Positions 30,003-36,783 of a stretch of DNA of 36,783 nucleotides are shown here, one piece after another. The stretch comes from Clostridia bacterium. Its GTDB lineage: Bacteria > Bacillota > Clostridia > Oscillospirales > Acutalibacteraceae. Position 1 is the stretch's first letter. Each line of letters opens with the position of its first letter. The notes under the pieces were generated by a model that made no database searches, was not told the DNA's origin, and saw nothing but the letters and a program-made list of their open reading frames with translations. The stretch covers positions 1 to 36,783 of the forward strand of contig JAFTWB010000012.1 of assembly GCA_017465505.1 (NCBI GenBank), written 5' to 3'. A program made the position numbers and the translations under genes.

Positions 30003-32633
30003 ATGGCAAAAGAGCTTGCTAAGTCCTACAATCCCAAAGAGGTTGAGGACAAAATATATGACTTCTGGCTCAAAGGCGGATATTTCCACGCCGAGGTAGA
30101 CAGAGACAAGAAACCCTATACTATTGTTATGCCACCCCCAAACATCACAGGTCAGCTTCACATCGGCCACGCACTGGATAACACTTTGCAGGATATCCTT
30201 ATCAGATGGAGAAGAATGCAGGGCTACTCTGCTCTGTGGCTTCCCGGAACTGATCACGCTTCTATTGCAACTGAGGCTAAGATTGTTGAGGCTATGAAGG
30301 CCGAGGGTCTTACAAAAGAGGACATCGGCAGAGAAAAGTTTTTGGAACGTGCCTGGGATTGGCGCAGAGAATACGGCGGCAGAATCTGCAACCAGCTCAA
30401 AAAGCTTGGTACAAGCTGTGACTGGGAGCGTGAACGCTTTACTATGGACGAAGGCTGCAGTGAGGCAGTTAAGGAAGTTTTCGTTCGTCTTTATGAAAAA
30501 GGCTTAATCTACAGAGGTGAGAGAATCATCAACTGGTGTCCTCACTGCTGTACATCTATCTCCGACGCAGAGGTTGAGTTTGAGGAGCAGGAGGGCTCAT
30601 TCTGGCACCTTCGCTACCCTCTTACAGACGGCTCAGGCTTTGTTGAGCTTGCTACTACCCGTCCCGAAACTTTACTTGGCGATACTGCTGTTGCAGTTAA
30701 CCCCGAGGACGAGAGATACAAGGCTATTGTTGGCAAGACAGTTACTCTTCCTTTAGTTGGCAGAGAGATTCCCGTTGTTGCCGACAGCTATGTTGATATG
30801 GAGTTCGGTACAGGTGTTGTTAAGATTACTCCTGCTCACGACCCCAACGACTTTGAGGTAGGTCTTCGCCACAACCTTCCCATTATCAATGTAATGGACG
30901 ACACCGCTCATATGAACGAGGCAGCAGGTGAGAAGTATCAGGGTATGGACCGTTACGAGTGCAGAAAAGCAATTGTAAAGGACCTTGAAGAAGGCGGCTT
31001 CCTTGTTAAAATCGAGCCTCACTCCCACAATGTTGGTACTTGCTACCGTTGCGGTACTACTGTTGAGCCTCGTGTTTCTATGCAGTGGTTCGTTAAAATG
31101 GAACCCCTTGCAGGCCCTGCAATTGACTGTGTAAAGAGCGGCAAGACAAAGTTTGTTCCCGAACGTTTTGAGAAGGTTTACTTCCACTGGATGGAGAACA
31201 TCCGTGACTGGTGTATTTCCCGTCAGCTCTGGTGGGGTCACAGAATCCCTGCTTACTACTGTGCCGATTGCGGCGAGATGGTAGTTTCCAAAGAGGACGT
31301 TACTGTTTGTCCCAAGTGCGGCAAGTCCCATATGACACAGGACCCCGACACGTTGGATACATGGTTTAGCTCTGCTCTCTGGCCTTTCTCCACACTTGGT
31401 TGGCCTGAGAAAACTGAGGAGCTTGAGTACTTCTACCCCACAAACACCCTTGTTACAGGTTATGATATTATTTTCTTCTGGGTTGCCAGAATGATTTTCT
31501 CGGGCTGTGAGCATATGAACGCTCAGCCCTTCGATACAGTTTTCATCCACGGTATTATCCGTGACGCACTGGGCAGAAAGATGAGTAAATCCCTTGGCAA
31601 CGGCGTTGACCCCCTTGAGCTTATTGACAAATACGGTGCAGACGCACTGAGATTCTTCCTTGCTACAGGTAACTCACCCGGAAACGATATGAGATTTAGT
31701 GAGGAGAGAGTTGAAAGTTGCCGTAACTTTGCCAACAAGCTTTACAACGCAAGCCGTTTCGTTCATATGAACATCGACGACTTTGAGGTTGAGTGTAAGC
31801 TTCCCGAGGCTCTTACTACTGAGGACAAGTGGATTGTTTCCTCAGTTAATACTCTTGCAAAAGAGATTACCGATAACCTTGAGAAATTCGAGCTTGGTAT
31901 TGCGGTAAGCAAGGTTTACGACTTTATCTGGAGCTGTTACTGCGACTGGTACATTGAGCTGGCTAAGCCCAGACTTCAGGCAGGCGGCGAGGACGCTAAA
32001 AATGCAAGATGTGTTCTGGTTTGGGTGCTTGAGAGAATGTTAAGACTTCTCCACCCCTTTATGCCTTTCATTACTGAGGAAATCTGGCAGACCTTACCCT
32101 TAGAGGGTATGGGAGAAACCATTATGACCCAGAAATTCCCCGAGTTTGAGGAGTCTTTAAACTTCCCCGAGGCTGAGGCTGAGATGGCTAAGATTATGGA
32201 GGCTATCACTGCTATCCGTACAAGACGTAACGAGATGAACATTCCTCCTTCAAAGAAGGCTAAGGTTTACATCGCTACAAAGTGCAGTGCCACCTTTGAA
32301 GAGGGCAAGAAGTTCTTTGAAAAGCTTGCTTCAGCTTCTGCGGTTGAAATAGGCGAGAGCTTCGAGGTTGAGGGTGCTGTTACTATCGTTACAGGGGATG
32401 CAAAAATCTACATCCCTATGAACGAGCTCGTTGACAAAGAGGCTGAGCTTAAGCGTCTTAACAAGGAGCTCCAGCAGGTTGAGAAAATGCTGGCTCAGGA
32501 CGAGGGTAAACTCAATAACGAAGGCTTTATGGCAAAGGCTCCTGCACAGGTTGTTGAGAAAATCCGTATGCAGGCAGAAAAAGAAAGAGAAAAAATCGCT
32601 CTTATCAAAAATGCCATTGAGGCTTTGGGCTAA
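30003..32633 (+). CDS. valS: Valyl-tRNA synthetase
   Basis: 876 aa. The start at 30003 ([20 protein letters not shown]) matches the usual N-terminus; an upstream reading from 29922 starts inside a repeat and is rejected. HIGH motif HIGH (53-56), editing-domain strand [15 protein letters not shown], zinc-finger-like CxxC pairs (GTCYRCG, CADCG, CPKCG), KMSKS (526-530), anticodon-binding domain and the C-terminal coiled-coil arm (about 810-876) are all present. It charges tRNA-Val with valine, such as the tRNA at 2910, and removes wrongly attached threonine. No T-box leader is seen upstream, which is notable for a Firmicutes synthetase gene. Single-gene unit with a strong terminator. No clear ribosome binding site close to the start. 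Confidence 0.97.
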   Translation: MAKELAKSYNPKEVEDKIYDFWLKGGYFHAEVDRDKKPYTIVMPPPNITGQLHIGHALDNTLQDILIRWRRMQGYSALWLPGTDHASIATEAKIVEAMKAEGLTKEDIGREKFLERAWDWRREYGGRICNQLKKLGTSCDWERERFTMDEGCSEAVKEVFVRLYEKGLIYRGERIINWCPHCCTSISDAEVEFEEQEGSFWHLRYPLTDGSGFVELATTRPETLLGDTAVAVNPEDERYKAIVGKTVTLPLVGREIPVVADSYVDMEFGTGVVKITPAHDPNDFEVGLRHNLPIINVMDDTAHMNEAAGEKYQGMDRYECRKAIVKDLEEGGFLVKIEPHSHNVGTCYRCGTTVEPRVSMQWFVKMEPLAGPAIDCVKSGKTKFVPERFEKVYFHWMENIRDWCISRQLWWGHRIPAYYCADCGEMVVSKEDVTVCPKCGKSHMTQDPDTLDTWFSSALWPFSTLGWPEKTEELEYFYPTNTLVTGYDIIFFWVARMIFSGCEHMNAQPFDTVFIHGIIRDALGRKMSKSLGNGVDPLELIDKYGADALRFFLATGNSPGNDMRFSEERVESCRNFANKLYNASRFVHMNIDDFEVECKLPEALTTEDKWIVSSVNTLAKEITDNLEKFELGIAVSKVYDFIWSCYCDWYIELAKPRLQAGGEDAKNARCVLVWVLERMLRLLHPFMPFITEEIWQTLPLEGMGETIMTQKFPEFEESLNFPEAEAEMAKIMEAITAIRTRRNEMNIPPSKKAKVYIATKCSATFEEGKKFFEKLASASAVEIGESFEVEGAVTIVTGDAKIYIPMNELVDKEAELKRLNKELQQVEKMLAQDEGKLNNEGFMAKAPAQVVEKIRMQAEKEREKIALIKNAIEALG

Positions 32634-32641
32634 AATAATTT

Positions 32642-32686
32642 CACCCGAGAAGGAGAAACCAAACTCTTTCTCGGGTGTTTTTTGTT
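32642..32686 (+). terminator. Terminator behind valS
   Basis: CACCCGAGAA (32642-32651) pairs with TTCTCGGGTG (32668-32677), with an inner GAG/CTC stem, followed by TTTTTTG. It starts 9 bp past the stop codon. Confidence 0.9.
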
Positions 32687-32704
32687 TTTATCATCTTTTG
32701 CAAA

Positions 32705-32733
32705 TTAGTAAATCGTAATTTAGTAAATCGTAA
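32705..32733. repeat. Tandem 15-bp repeat
   Basis: TTAGTAAATCGTAA occurs at 32705-32718 and 32720-32733. It lies about 140 bp before the exporter promoter in a 301-bp gene-free spacer that otherwise holds only the valS terminator and that promoter. It could be a regulator site; nothing else supports a role. Confidence 0.45.
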
Positions 32734-32868
32734 TATACTAAAAAGCAATAAACAGTATCCTGTTTTATTTTTGATGAGGCTGTTATTTTGTCTTTGTATA
32801 CTTTTTCGTAAGATGTATTTTGGGGGATAGCGGAATTTATATAAAACATAAATTATGAGGATTTTCTC

Positions 32869-32897
32869 TTGATTTGCTATGTGAAAAGTAGGATAAT
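32869..32897 (+). promoter_or_regulatory. Promoter of the ABC exporter operon
   Basis: TTGATT (32869-32874), 17 bp, GATAAT (32892-32897), 37 bp before the TTG start of the first exporter gene. Confidence 0.6.
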
Positions 32898-32934
32898 TAT
32901 AAGTAGTATGTAAGATTATTGGAGGTAGATAGCT

Positions 32935-34695
32935 TTGATAAAAAAGCTTGCGAAAAGTATTCGTGAGTTTAAGCTTGCGTCCATCCTTTGCCCCTTGTTT
33001 ATTGCAGGAGAAGTTACTATGGAGGTTATTATCCCTATGGTAATGGCAGAGCTTCTGGACAAAGGCATAAACTATAAAAACGCCCAAGGCGAAGTGGTGG
33101 GAAACGCCCAGAGCCTCTGGCAGATTGGTCTTTTTCTTGTGGGTTTGGTGCTTGTGTCAATTACCTGCGGTGTGCTGGCAGGCGACTTCGCCGCCAAGGC
33201 TTCAACCGGCTTTGCGAGAAACTTAAGACACGATATGTACTACAGGATTCAGAACTTTTCTTTTGCAAATATTGACAAGTTCTCAACCTCAAGCCTTGTT
33301 ACACGACTGACCACAGACGTTACAAATGTGCAGAACTCTTACCAGATGATTATAAGAATCGCCATAAGAAGCCCTCTTATGATGATTTTCTCCCTTATTA
33401 TGGTGTTCTTAATTAACGCCAAGCTTGGTTTGATTTTCGTTGGAGTATTGCCCATACTTGCTGTGGGTCTTCTGGTGATTATGAGGTTTGCCCATCCTAT
33501 TTTTACTTTTATGCTGAAAACCTATGACAAGCTTAACCGTGTTGTTCAGGAAAACTTAAGAGGCATAAGAGTTGTAAAAAGCTTTGTAAGAGAAGACAAA
33601 GAGCGTGAAAAATTCGGCGAGGTAAGCGACGCTACTTACCGCCTTGCTACCAAGGCAGAGCGTATTATCGCCTTTAATATGCCTTTAATGCAGGCTTGTG
33701 TTTACGGTGTTATGCTGCTTATTGCCTGGTTTGGTGCAAATATTGTTGTAAACACCAATGAGGTTGAGCTCTCAGCAGGCGAGCTTACCAGTATGTTTAC
33801 TTACTCTATGCAGATTCTTATGAACTTTATGATGCTTTCTATGGTCTTTATGATGATTGTTATGTCCAGAGCCAGTGCAGGCAGAATTGTTGAAGTGCTG
33901 GACGAGGAAAGCGACATTACCGACCCCAAAACTCCTGTGAAGGATATTAAAGACGGCTCTATTGTTTTTAAGGATGTTAACTTCAGCTACTCCAAGGATA
34001 TAAATAAGCTTTGCCTTACGGATATCGACCTTGAGATTAAATCAGGGGAAACCGTGGGTATTATCGGCGGTACAGGAAGCTCAAAGTCCACCCTTGTGCA
34101 GCTTATTCCACGCCTTTACGACGCAACCTCGGGCGTGGTGCTGGTTGGCGGCAAAAACGTAAAAGATTACTGCGTAAAGAGCCTTCGTGACGCTGTTGCT
34201 ATGGTGCTTCAGAAAAACGTGCTTTTCTCTGGAACTGTCCGTGAAAACTTAAAATGGGGCAACGAAAACGCAACAGAGGAAGAAATAGAGAGGGCTTTAA
34301 AATCTGCCTGTGCCTATGACTTTGTTATGAAAATGCCCCAGGGCCTTGATACATATATTGAGCAGGGCGGCAGCAACGTTTCGGGCGGTCAGAAGCAGAG
34401 GCTTTGTATTGCCAGAGCTTTACTTAAAAATCCCAAAATTCTTATTCTGGACGACTCTACCAGTGCTGTTGATACTCAGACAGACGCATATATAAGAAAT
34501 GCTATGAAGGAGTTTTTGCCTCGTACTACCAAGCTGATTATTGCTCAGCGTATTTCTTCTGTTGAACACGCTGACAAGATTATCGTTATGGATGGCGGTA
34601 AGGTAAGTGCAGTGGGCACTCACACTGAGCTTTTAGAGAGCAGTGAAATCTACAAAGAGGTTTACTCCTCACAGACGAAGGGAGGAGAAGAGTAA
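32935..34695 (+). CDS. ABC exporter half-transporter 1 (degenerate ATP site)
   Basis: 586 aa, started at the TTG at 32935, 9 nt after GGAGG. Six membrane segments fill about 1-320, then the ATPase domain. Walker A is GGTGSSKS (378-385) with Ser383 where Gly is usual, the signature VSGGQKQR is normal, and Walker B is LILDD with Asp507 in place of the catalytic Glu. Its stop overlaps the start of the second half-transporter (TAATG). Together they match heterodimeric exporters such as BmrCD, LmrCD and TM287/288, in which one ATP site has lost catalysis. The likely role is drug, lipid or peptide export. The substrate is unknown. Confidence 0.92.
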   Translation: MIKKLAKSIREFKLASILCPLFIAGEVTMEVIIPMVMAELLDKGINYKNAQGEVVGNAQSLWQIGLFLVGLVLVSITCGVLAGDFAAKASTGFARNLRHDMYYRIQNFSFANIDKFSTSSLVTRLTTDVTNVQNSYQMIIRIAIRSPLMMIFSLIMVFLINAKLGLIFVGVLPILAVGLLVIMRFAHPIFTFMLKTYDKLNRVVQENLRGIRVVKSFVREDKEREKFGEVSDATYRLATKAERIIAFNMPLMQACVYGVMLLIAWFGANIVVNTNEVELSAGELTSMFTYSMQILMNFMMLSMVFMMIVMSRASAGRIVEVLDEESDITDPKTPVKDIKDGSIVFKDVNFSYSKDINKLCLTDIDLEIKSGETVGIIGGTGSSKSTLVQLIPRLYDATSGVVLVGGKNVKDYCVKSLRDAVAMVLQKNVLFSGTVRENLKWGNENATEEEIERALKSACAYDFVMKMPQGLDTYIEQGGSNVSGGQKQRLCIARALLKNPKILILDDSTSAVDTQTDAYIRNAMKEFLPRTTKLIIAQRISSVEHADKIIVMDGGKVSAVGTHTELLESSEIYKEVYSSQTKGGEE

Positions 34696-36608
34696 TGGCA
34701 GGCCCCAGAAAATACGACCCCGCAGTAATGGGCAAAAAGCTTTCTATGGACAAAAATCAGGGCAAAACCCTGAAAAGGCTTATGGGTCTTATTACCAAAA
34801 AGTATAAGCTAAGCTTTATTCTTGTTTTCCTTTGTATTATTGCCAATGCCGTGGTAAGTGCCGTCAGTGCACTTTTTATCGGCAACATTATCGACGATTA
34901 TGTAACACCTCTTTTAAAGATGGCTGTGCCTGATTATTCAGAGCTGTTACGTGCCATTATTGTTATGGCGTTTATCTTCCTTGTAGGTATTATTACCACA
35001 CTTTCACAGCAGCTTTTAATGGTGAGAATTACTCAGGGTGTTATGAAAAACATCAGGGACGATATGTTTGACCATATGCAGACTCTCCCTGTAAAGTATT
35101 TCGATACCCACACCCACGGCGATGTTATGAGCTACTATACCAACGACATCGACACCCTGAGAATGATGATTTCCCAATCTATCCCTCAGCTTATGAGCTC
35201 TGTTGTTACCATTGTGGTTTACCTCGTTATGATGTTTTCCACCAATGTTTGGCTGACACTTTTCGTTCTTCTTTTTGTTGCCTTTACTCTCTTTGTTTCA
35301 GGCAGGGTTGCAGGCAAAAGCGGCAAGTTCTTCGTAACTCAGCAGAAGGCTCTGGGCGAGGAAAACGGCTTTATTGAGGAAATGATTAACGGCCAGAAGG
35401 TGGTTAAGGTCTTTAACCACGAGGAAAAGGCAAAAGAGGACTTCGACAAACTCAACGACAGCCTCTGCGACACTTCCTATAAAGCAAATAAATTTGTAAA
35501 TATCTTGGGCCCGATTAACGGCAACCTTGGCCATTTGCAGTACATTCTCATTGCAGTTGTAGGCGGCGTGTTGGCGATTTCGGGCTTTGACCCCACACTG
35601 ACTCTGGGTGTAATCGCTACCTTCCTTGTAAGTTCCCGTGCTTTCACAATGCCCATAACTCAGGTTGCTCAGCAGGCAGGCTCAATTGTTATGGCTCTTG
35701 CAGGTGCAAGACGAGTTTTCGACCTTTTAGACGAAAAAAGCGAAGAGGACAACGGCTATGTTACCCTTGTTAACGCAAAGTACGAAAACAACCAGCTCAC
35801 CCAGTGTAAAGAGCACACAGGCCTGTGGGCTTGGAAGCACCCCCACGAGGACGGCACTCTGACCTATACAGAGCTTAAGGGCGAGGTAAGGCTCTCTGAA
35901 GTTGACTTTGCTTACGTTGAGGGCAAGACTGTGCTTCACGACATCACTCTTTACGCCGAGCCCGGTCAGAAGGTGGCTTTTGTAGGTGCAACAGGTGCAG
36001 GTAAAACCACCATCACCAACCTTATTAACCGTTTTTATGACATTGAGGACGGCAAAATCCGTTACGACGGAATCAACCTCAACAAAATCAAGAAGGACGA
36101 TTTGCGTCGCTCTCTGGGTATTGTTTTGCAGGAAACCAACCTCTTCACAGGCACAGTTGCGGATAACATCCGCTACGGCAAGCTGGACGCAACAGACGAG
36201 GAAATCGTAGCCGCTGCCAAGCTTGCAAATGCCCACGACTTTATCTCAAGGCTTCCTCAGGGCTATGACACCGAGCTTACAAACAATGGTGCGAATCTTT
36301 CTCAGGGTCAGCGTCAGCTTATTTCCATTGCAAGAGCGGCTATTGCCGACCCCCCTGTTATGATTCTTGACGAGGCGACTTCTTCCATTGATACCCGTAC
36401 CGAGGCTCTTGTGCAGAGAGGTATGGACGCTCTTATGAAGGGCAGAACTGTTTTTGTAATTGCCCACAGACTCTCTACTGTTAAAAATTCAGACGTTATT
36501 ATGGTTCTGGAGCAGGGCAGAATTATTGAGAGAGGTACTCACGACGACCTTATCAAAGCCAAGGGTCAGTACTATAAACTTTATACAGGAGCTTTTGAGC
36601 TTGAATAA
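34695..36608 (+). CDS. ABC exporter half-transporter 2 (catalytic ATP site)
   Basis: 637 aa, start at 34695 behind GGGAGGAGA and overlapping the previous stop. Six membrane segments follow a 55-residue cytoplasmic lead; an insertion at about 355-400 (YVTLVNAKYENNQLTQCKEH, ending TGLWAWKHPHEDG) precedes the ATPase domain. Walker A GATGAGKTT and Walker B MILDEATSSID are intact with the catalytic Glu, but the signature is LSQGQ (535-539) rather than LSGGQ. Its degenerate signature faces the degenerate Walker motifs of partner 1, while its own good Walker motifs face the partner's good signature, giving one dead and one working site, as in TM287/288. It forms the heterodimer with the preceding gene product. 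Confidence 0.93.
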   Translation: MAGPRKYDPAVMGKKLSMDKNQGKTLKRLMGLITKKYKLSFILVFLCIIANAVVSAVSALFIGNIIDDYVTPLLKMAVPDYSELLRAIIVMAFIFLVGIITTLSQQLLMVRITQGVMKNIRDDMFDHMQTLPVKYFDTHTHGDVMSYYTNDIDTLRMMISQSIPQLMSSVVTIVVYLVMMFSTNVWLTLFVLLFVAFTLFVSGRVAGKSGKFFVTQQKALGEENGFIEEMINGQKVVKVFNHEEKAKEDFDKLNDSLCDTSYKANKFVNILGPINGNLGHLQYILIAVVGGVLAISGFDPTLTLGVIATFLVSSRAFTMPITQVAQQAGSIVMALAGARRVFDLLDEKSEEDNGYVTLVNAKYENNQLTQCKEHTGLWAWKHPHEDGTLTYTELKGEVRLSEVDFAYVEGKTVLHDITLYAEPGQKVAFVGATGAGKTTITNLINRFYDIEDGKIRYDGINLNKIKKDDLRRSLGIVLQETNLFTGTVADNIRYGKLDATDEEIVAAAKLANAHDFISRLPQGYDTELTNNGANLSQGQRQLISIARAAIADPPVMILDEATSSIDTRTEALVQRGMDALMKGRTVFVIAHRLSTVKNSDVIMVLEQGRIIERGTHDDLIKAKGQYYKLYTGAFELE

Positions 36609-36611
36609 ACA

Positions 36612-36647
36612 AAAACCGCTTCGGAATTTCCGAGGCGGTTATTTCTT
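36612..36647 (+). terminator. Terminator of the exporter operon, intron target
   Basis: AACCGCTTCGG (36614-36624) pairs with CCGAGGCGGTT (36630-36640) with one G-T pair and a 5-nt loop, followed by ATTTCTT. The group II intron begins directly behind this tail. Confidence 0.85.
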
Positions 36648-36783
36648 GTGTGCTCGGCACGCATTATTACTTGGCGGTGAAAGTCCGCTACAGGCTTGGC
36701 AGTAGGAACTGTTAGCTGAAGACAAGGGCGTCCATCGTGAGGTGGAGTCTGAAGGAAGTCGGAGGCAAAACCTCGGTCTGACG
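36648..36783 (+). mobile_element. 5' end of a group II intron (IIC-like), cut by the window edge
   Basis: The sequence begins GTGTG, the usual group II 5' splice-site start, and continues with features of domain I of bacterial introns: GGCGGTGAAAGTCCGC (36675-36690), CAAGGGCGTCCATCGTGAGG and GGAGTCTGAAGGAAGTCGGA, CAAAACCTCGGTCTGACG at the edge. The placement right after a terminator stem is the known insertion habit of IIC introns. The maturase/reverse transcriptase ORF and domain V lie outside the window. Confidence 0.8.

Noticed and set aside
30753-31550. Minus-strand open reading (265 codons)
   Set aside because: It lies antisense to the catalytic core of valS, which is unmistakable; no independent signals support it.

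Overview
The window looks like a chromosomal segment of an anaerobic gut-type Clostridia (Oscillospiraceae/Ruminococcus-like). The support is: a secreted protein ending in a type I dockerin, clostridial-style ECF sigma/anti-sigma pairs, AGGAGG-type ribosome binding sites, TTGACA/TATAAT promoters with frequent extended -10 elements, many stem-loop terminators, an occasional TTG start, and moderate GC in the core genes. The species is an inference; no rRNA is present.

Layout. 1-2835 is an AT-rich accessory block: a 70-aa protein of unknown function behind a promoter with a LexA-type box in its spacer, then a 707-aa PIN-like nuclease with coiled coils and two membrane segments. 2872-3100 holds tRNA-Val(UAC) and tRNA-Pro(UGG) on the minus strand. 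3101-3540 holds short direct repeats and two identical 5' halves of a second tRNA-Pro, both cut just after the anticodon loop, which looks like an integration scar. 3646-6839 is housekeeping and stress: MarR regulator plus flavodoxin, GNAT acetyltransferase, Nudix hydrolase, ASCH protein and a small secreted protein. 6875-9902 holds a CDF metal exporter with a His tail (minus) facing a TetR regulator and a MATE exporter (plus). 9899-16792 is an ABC system: two tandem paralogous FtsX-type permeases, an ATPase, a third permease, then a secreted two-module dockerin protein.

17210-21286 contains an AAA/DUF4143 ATPase preceded by four 12-bp iterons spaced exactly 32 bp, a YbaK deacylase, a second MATE exporter and a YfcE phosphodiesterase. 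21345-25945 encodes a three-part cell-envelope glycosylation system: YfhO (minus), divergent from a GtrB/CsbB-type glycosyltransferase and a GtrA-type flippase. 26288-29740 holds two ECF sigma/anti-sigma operons arranged head to head, one anti-sigma-like protein carrying a Cna-B/SpaA-like outer domain. 30003-36608 holds valS and a heterodimeric ABC exporter with one degenerate ATP site. The window ends inside what looks like the 5' end of a group II intron (IIC-like) placed directly behind the exporter's terminator.

The least explained parts are non-coding. Two intergenic arrays (16841-17012 and 25970-26204) share one architecture: 9-bp boxes (AGTGATATT or AGTGAAGTT) separated by short hairpins, first in forward and then in inverted orientation. 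The second array interrupts a terminator and is flanked by a 21-bp direct repeat. Together with the 32-bp-phased iterons, the tRNA-Pro halves and the SOS-type promoter next to the PIN protein, these are the best candidates for undescribed biology.
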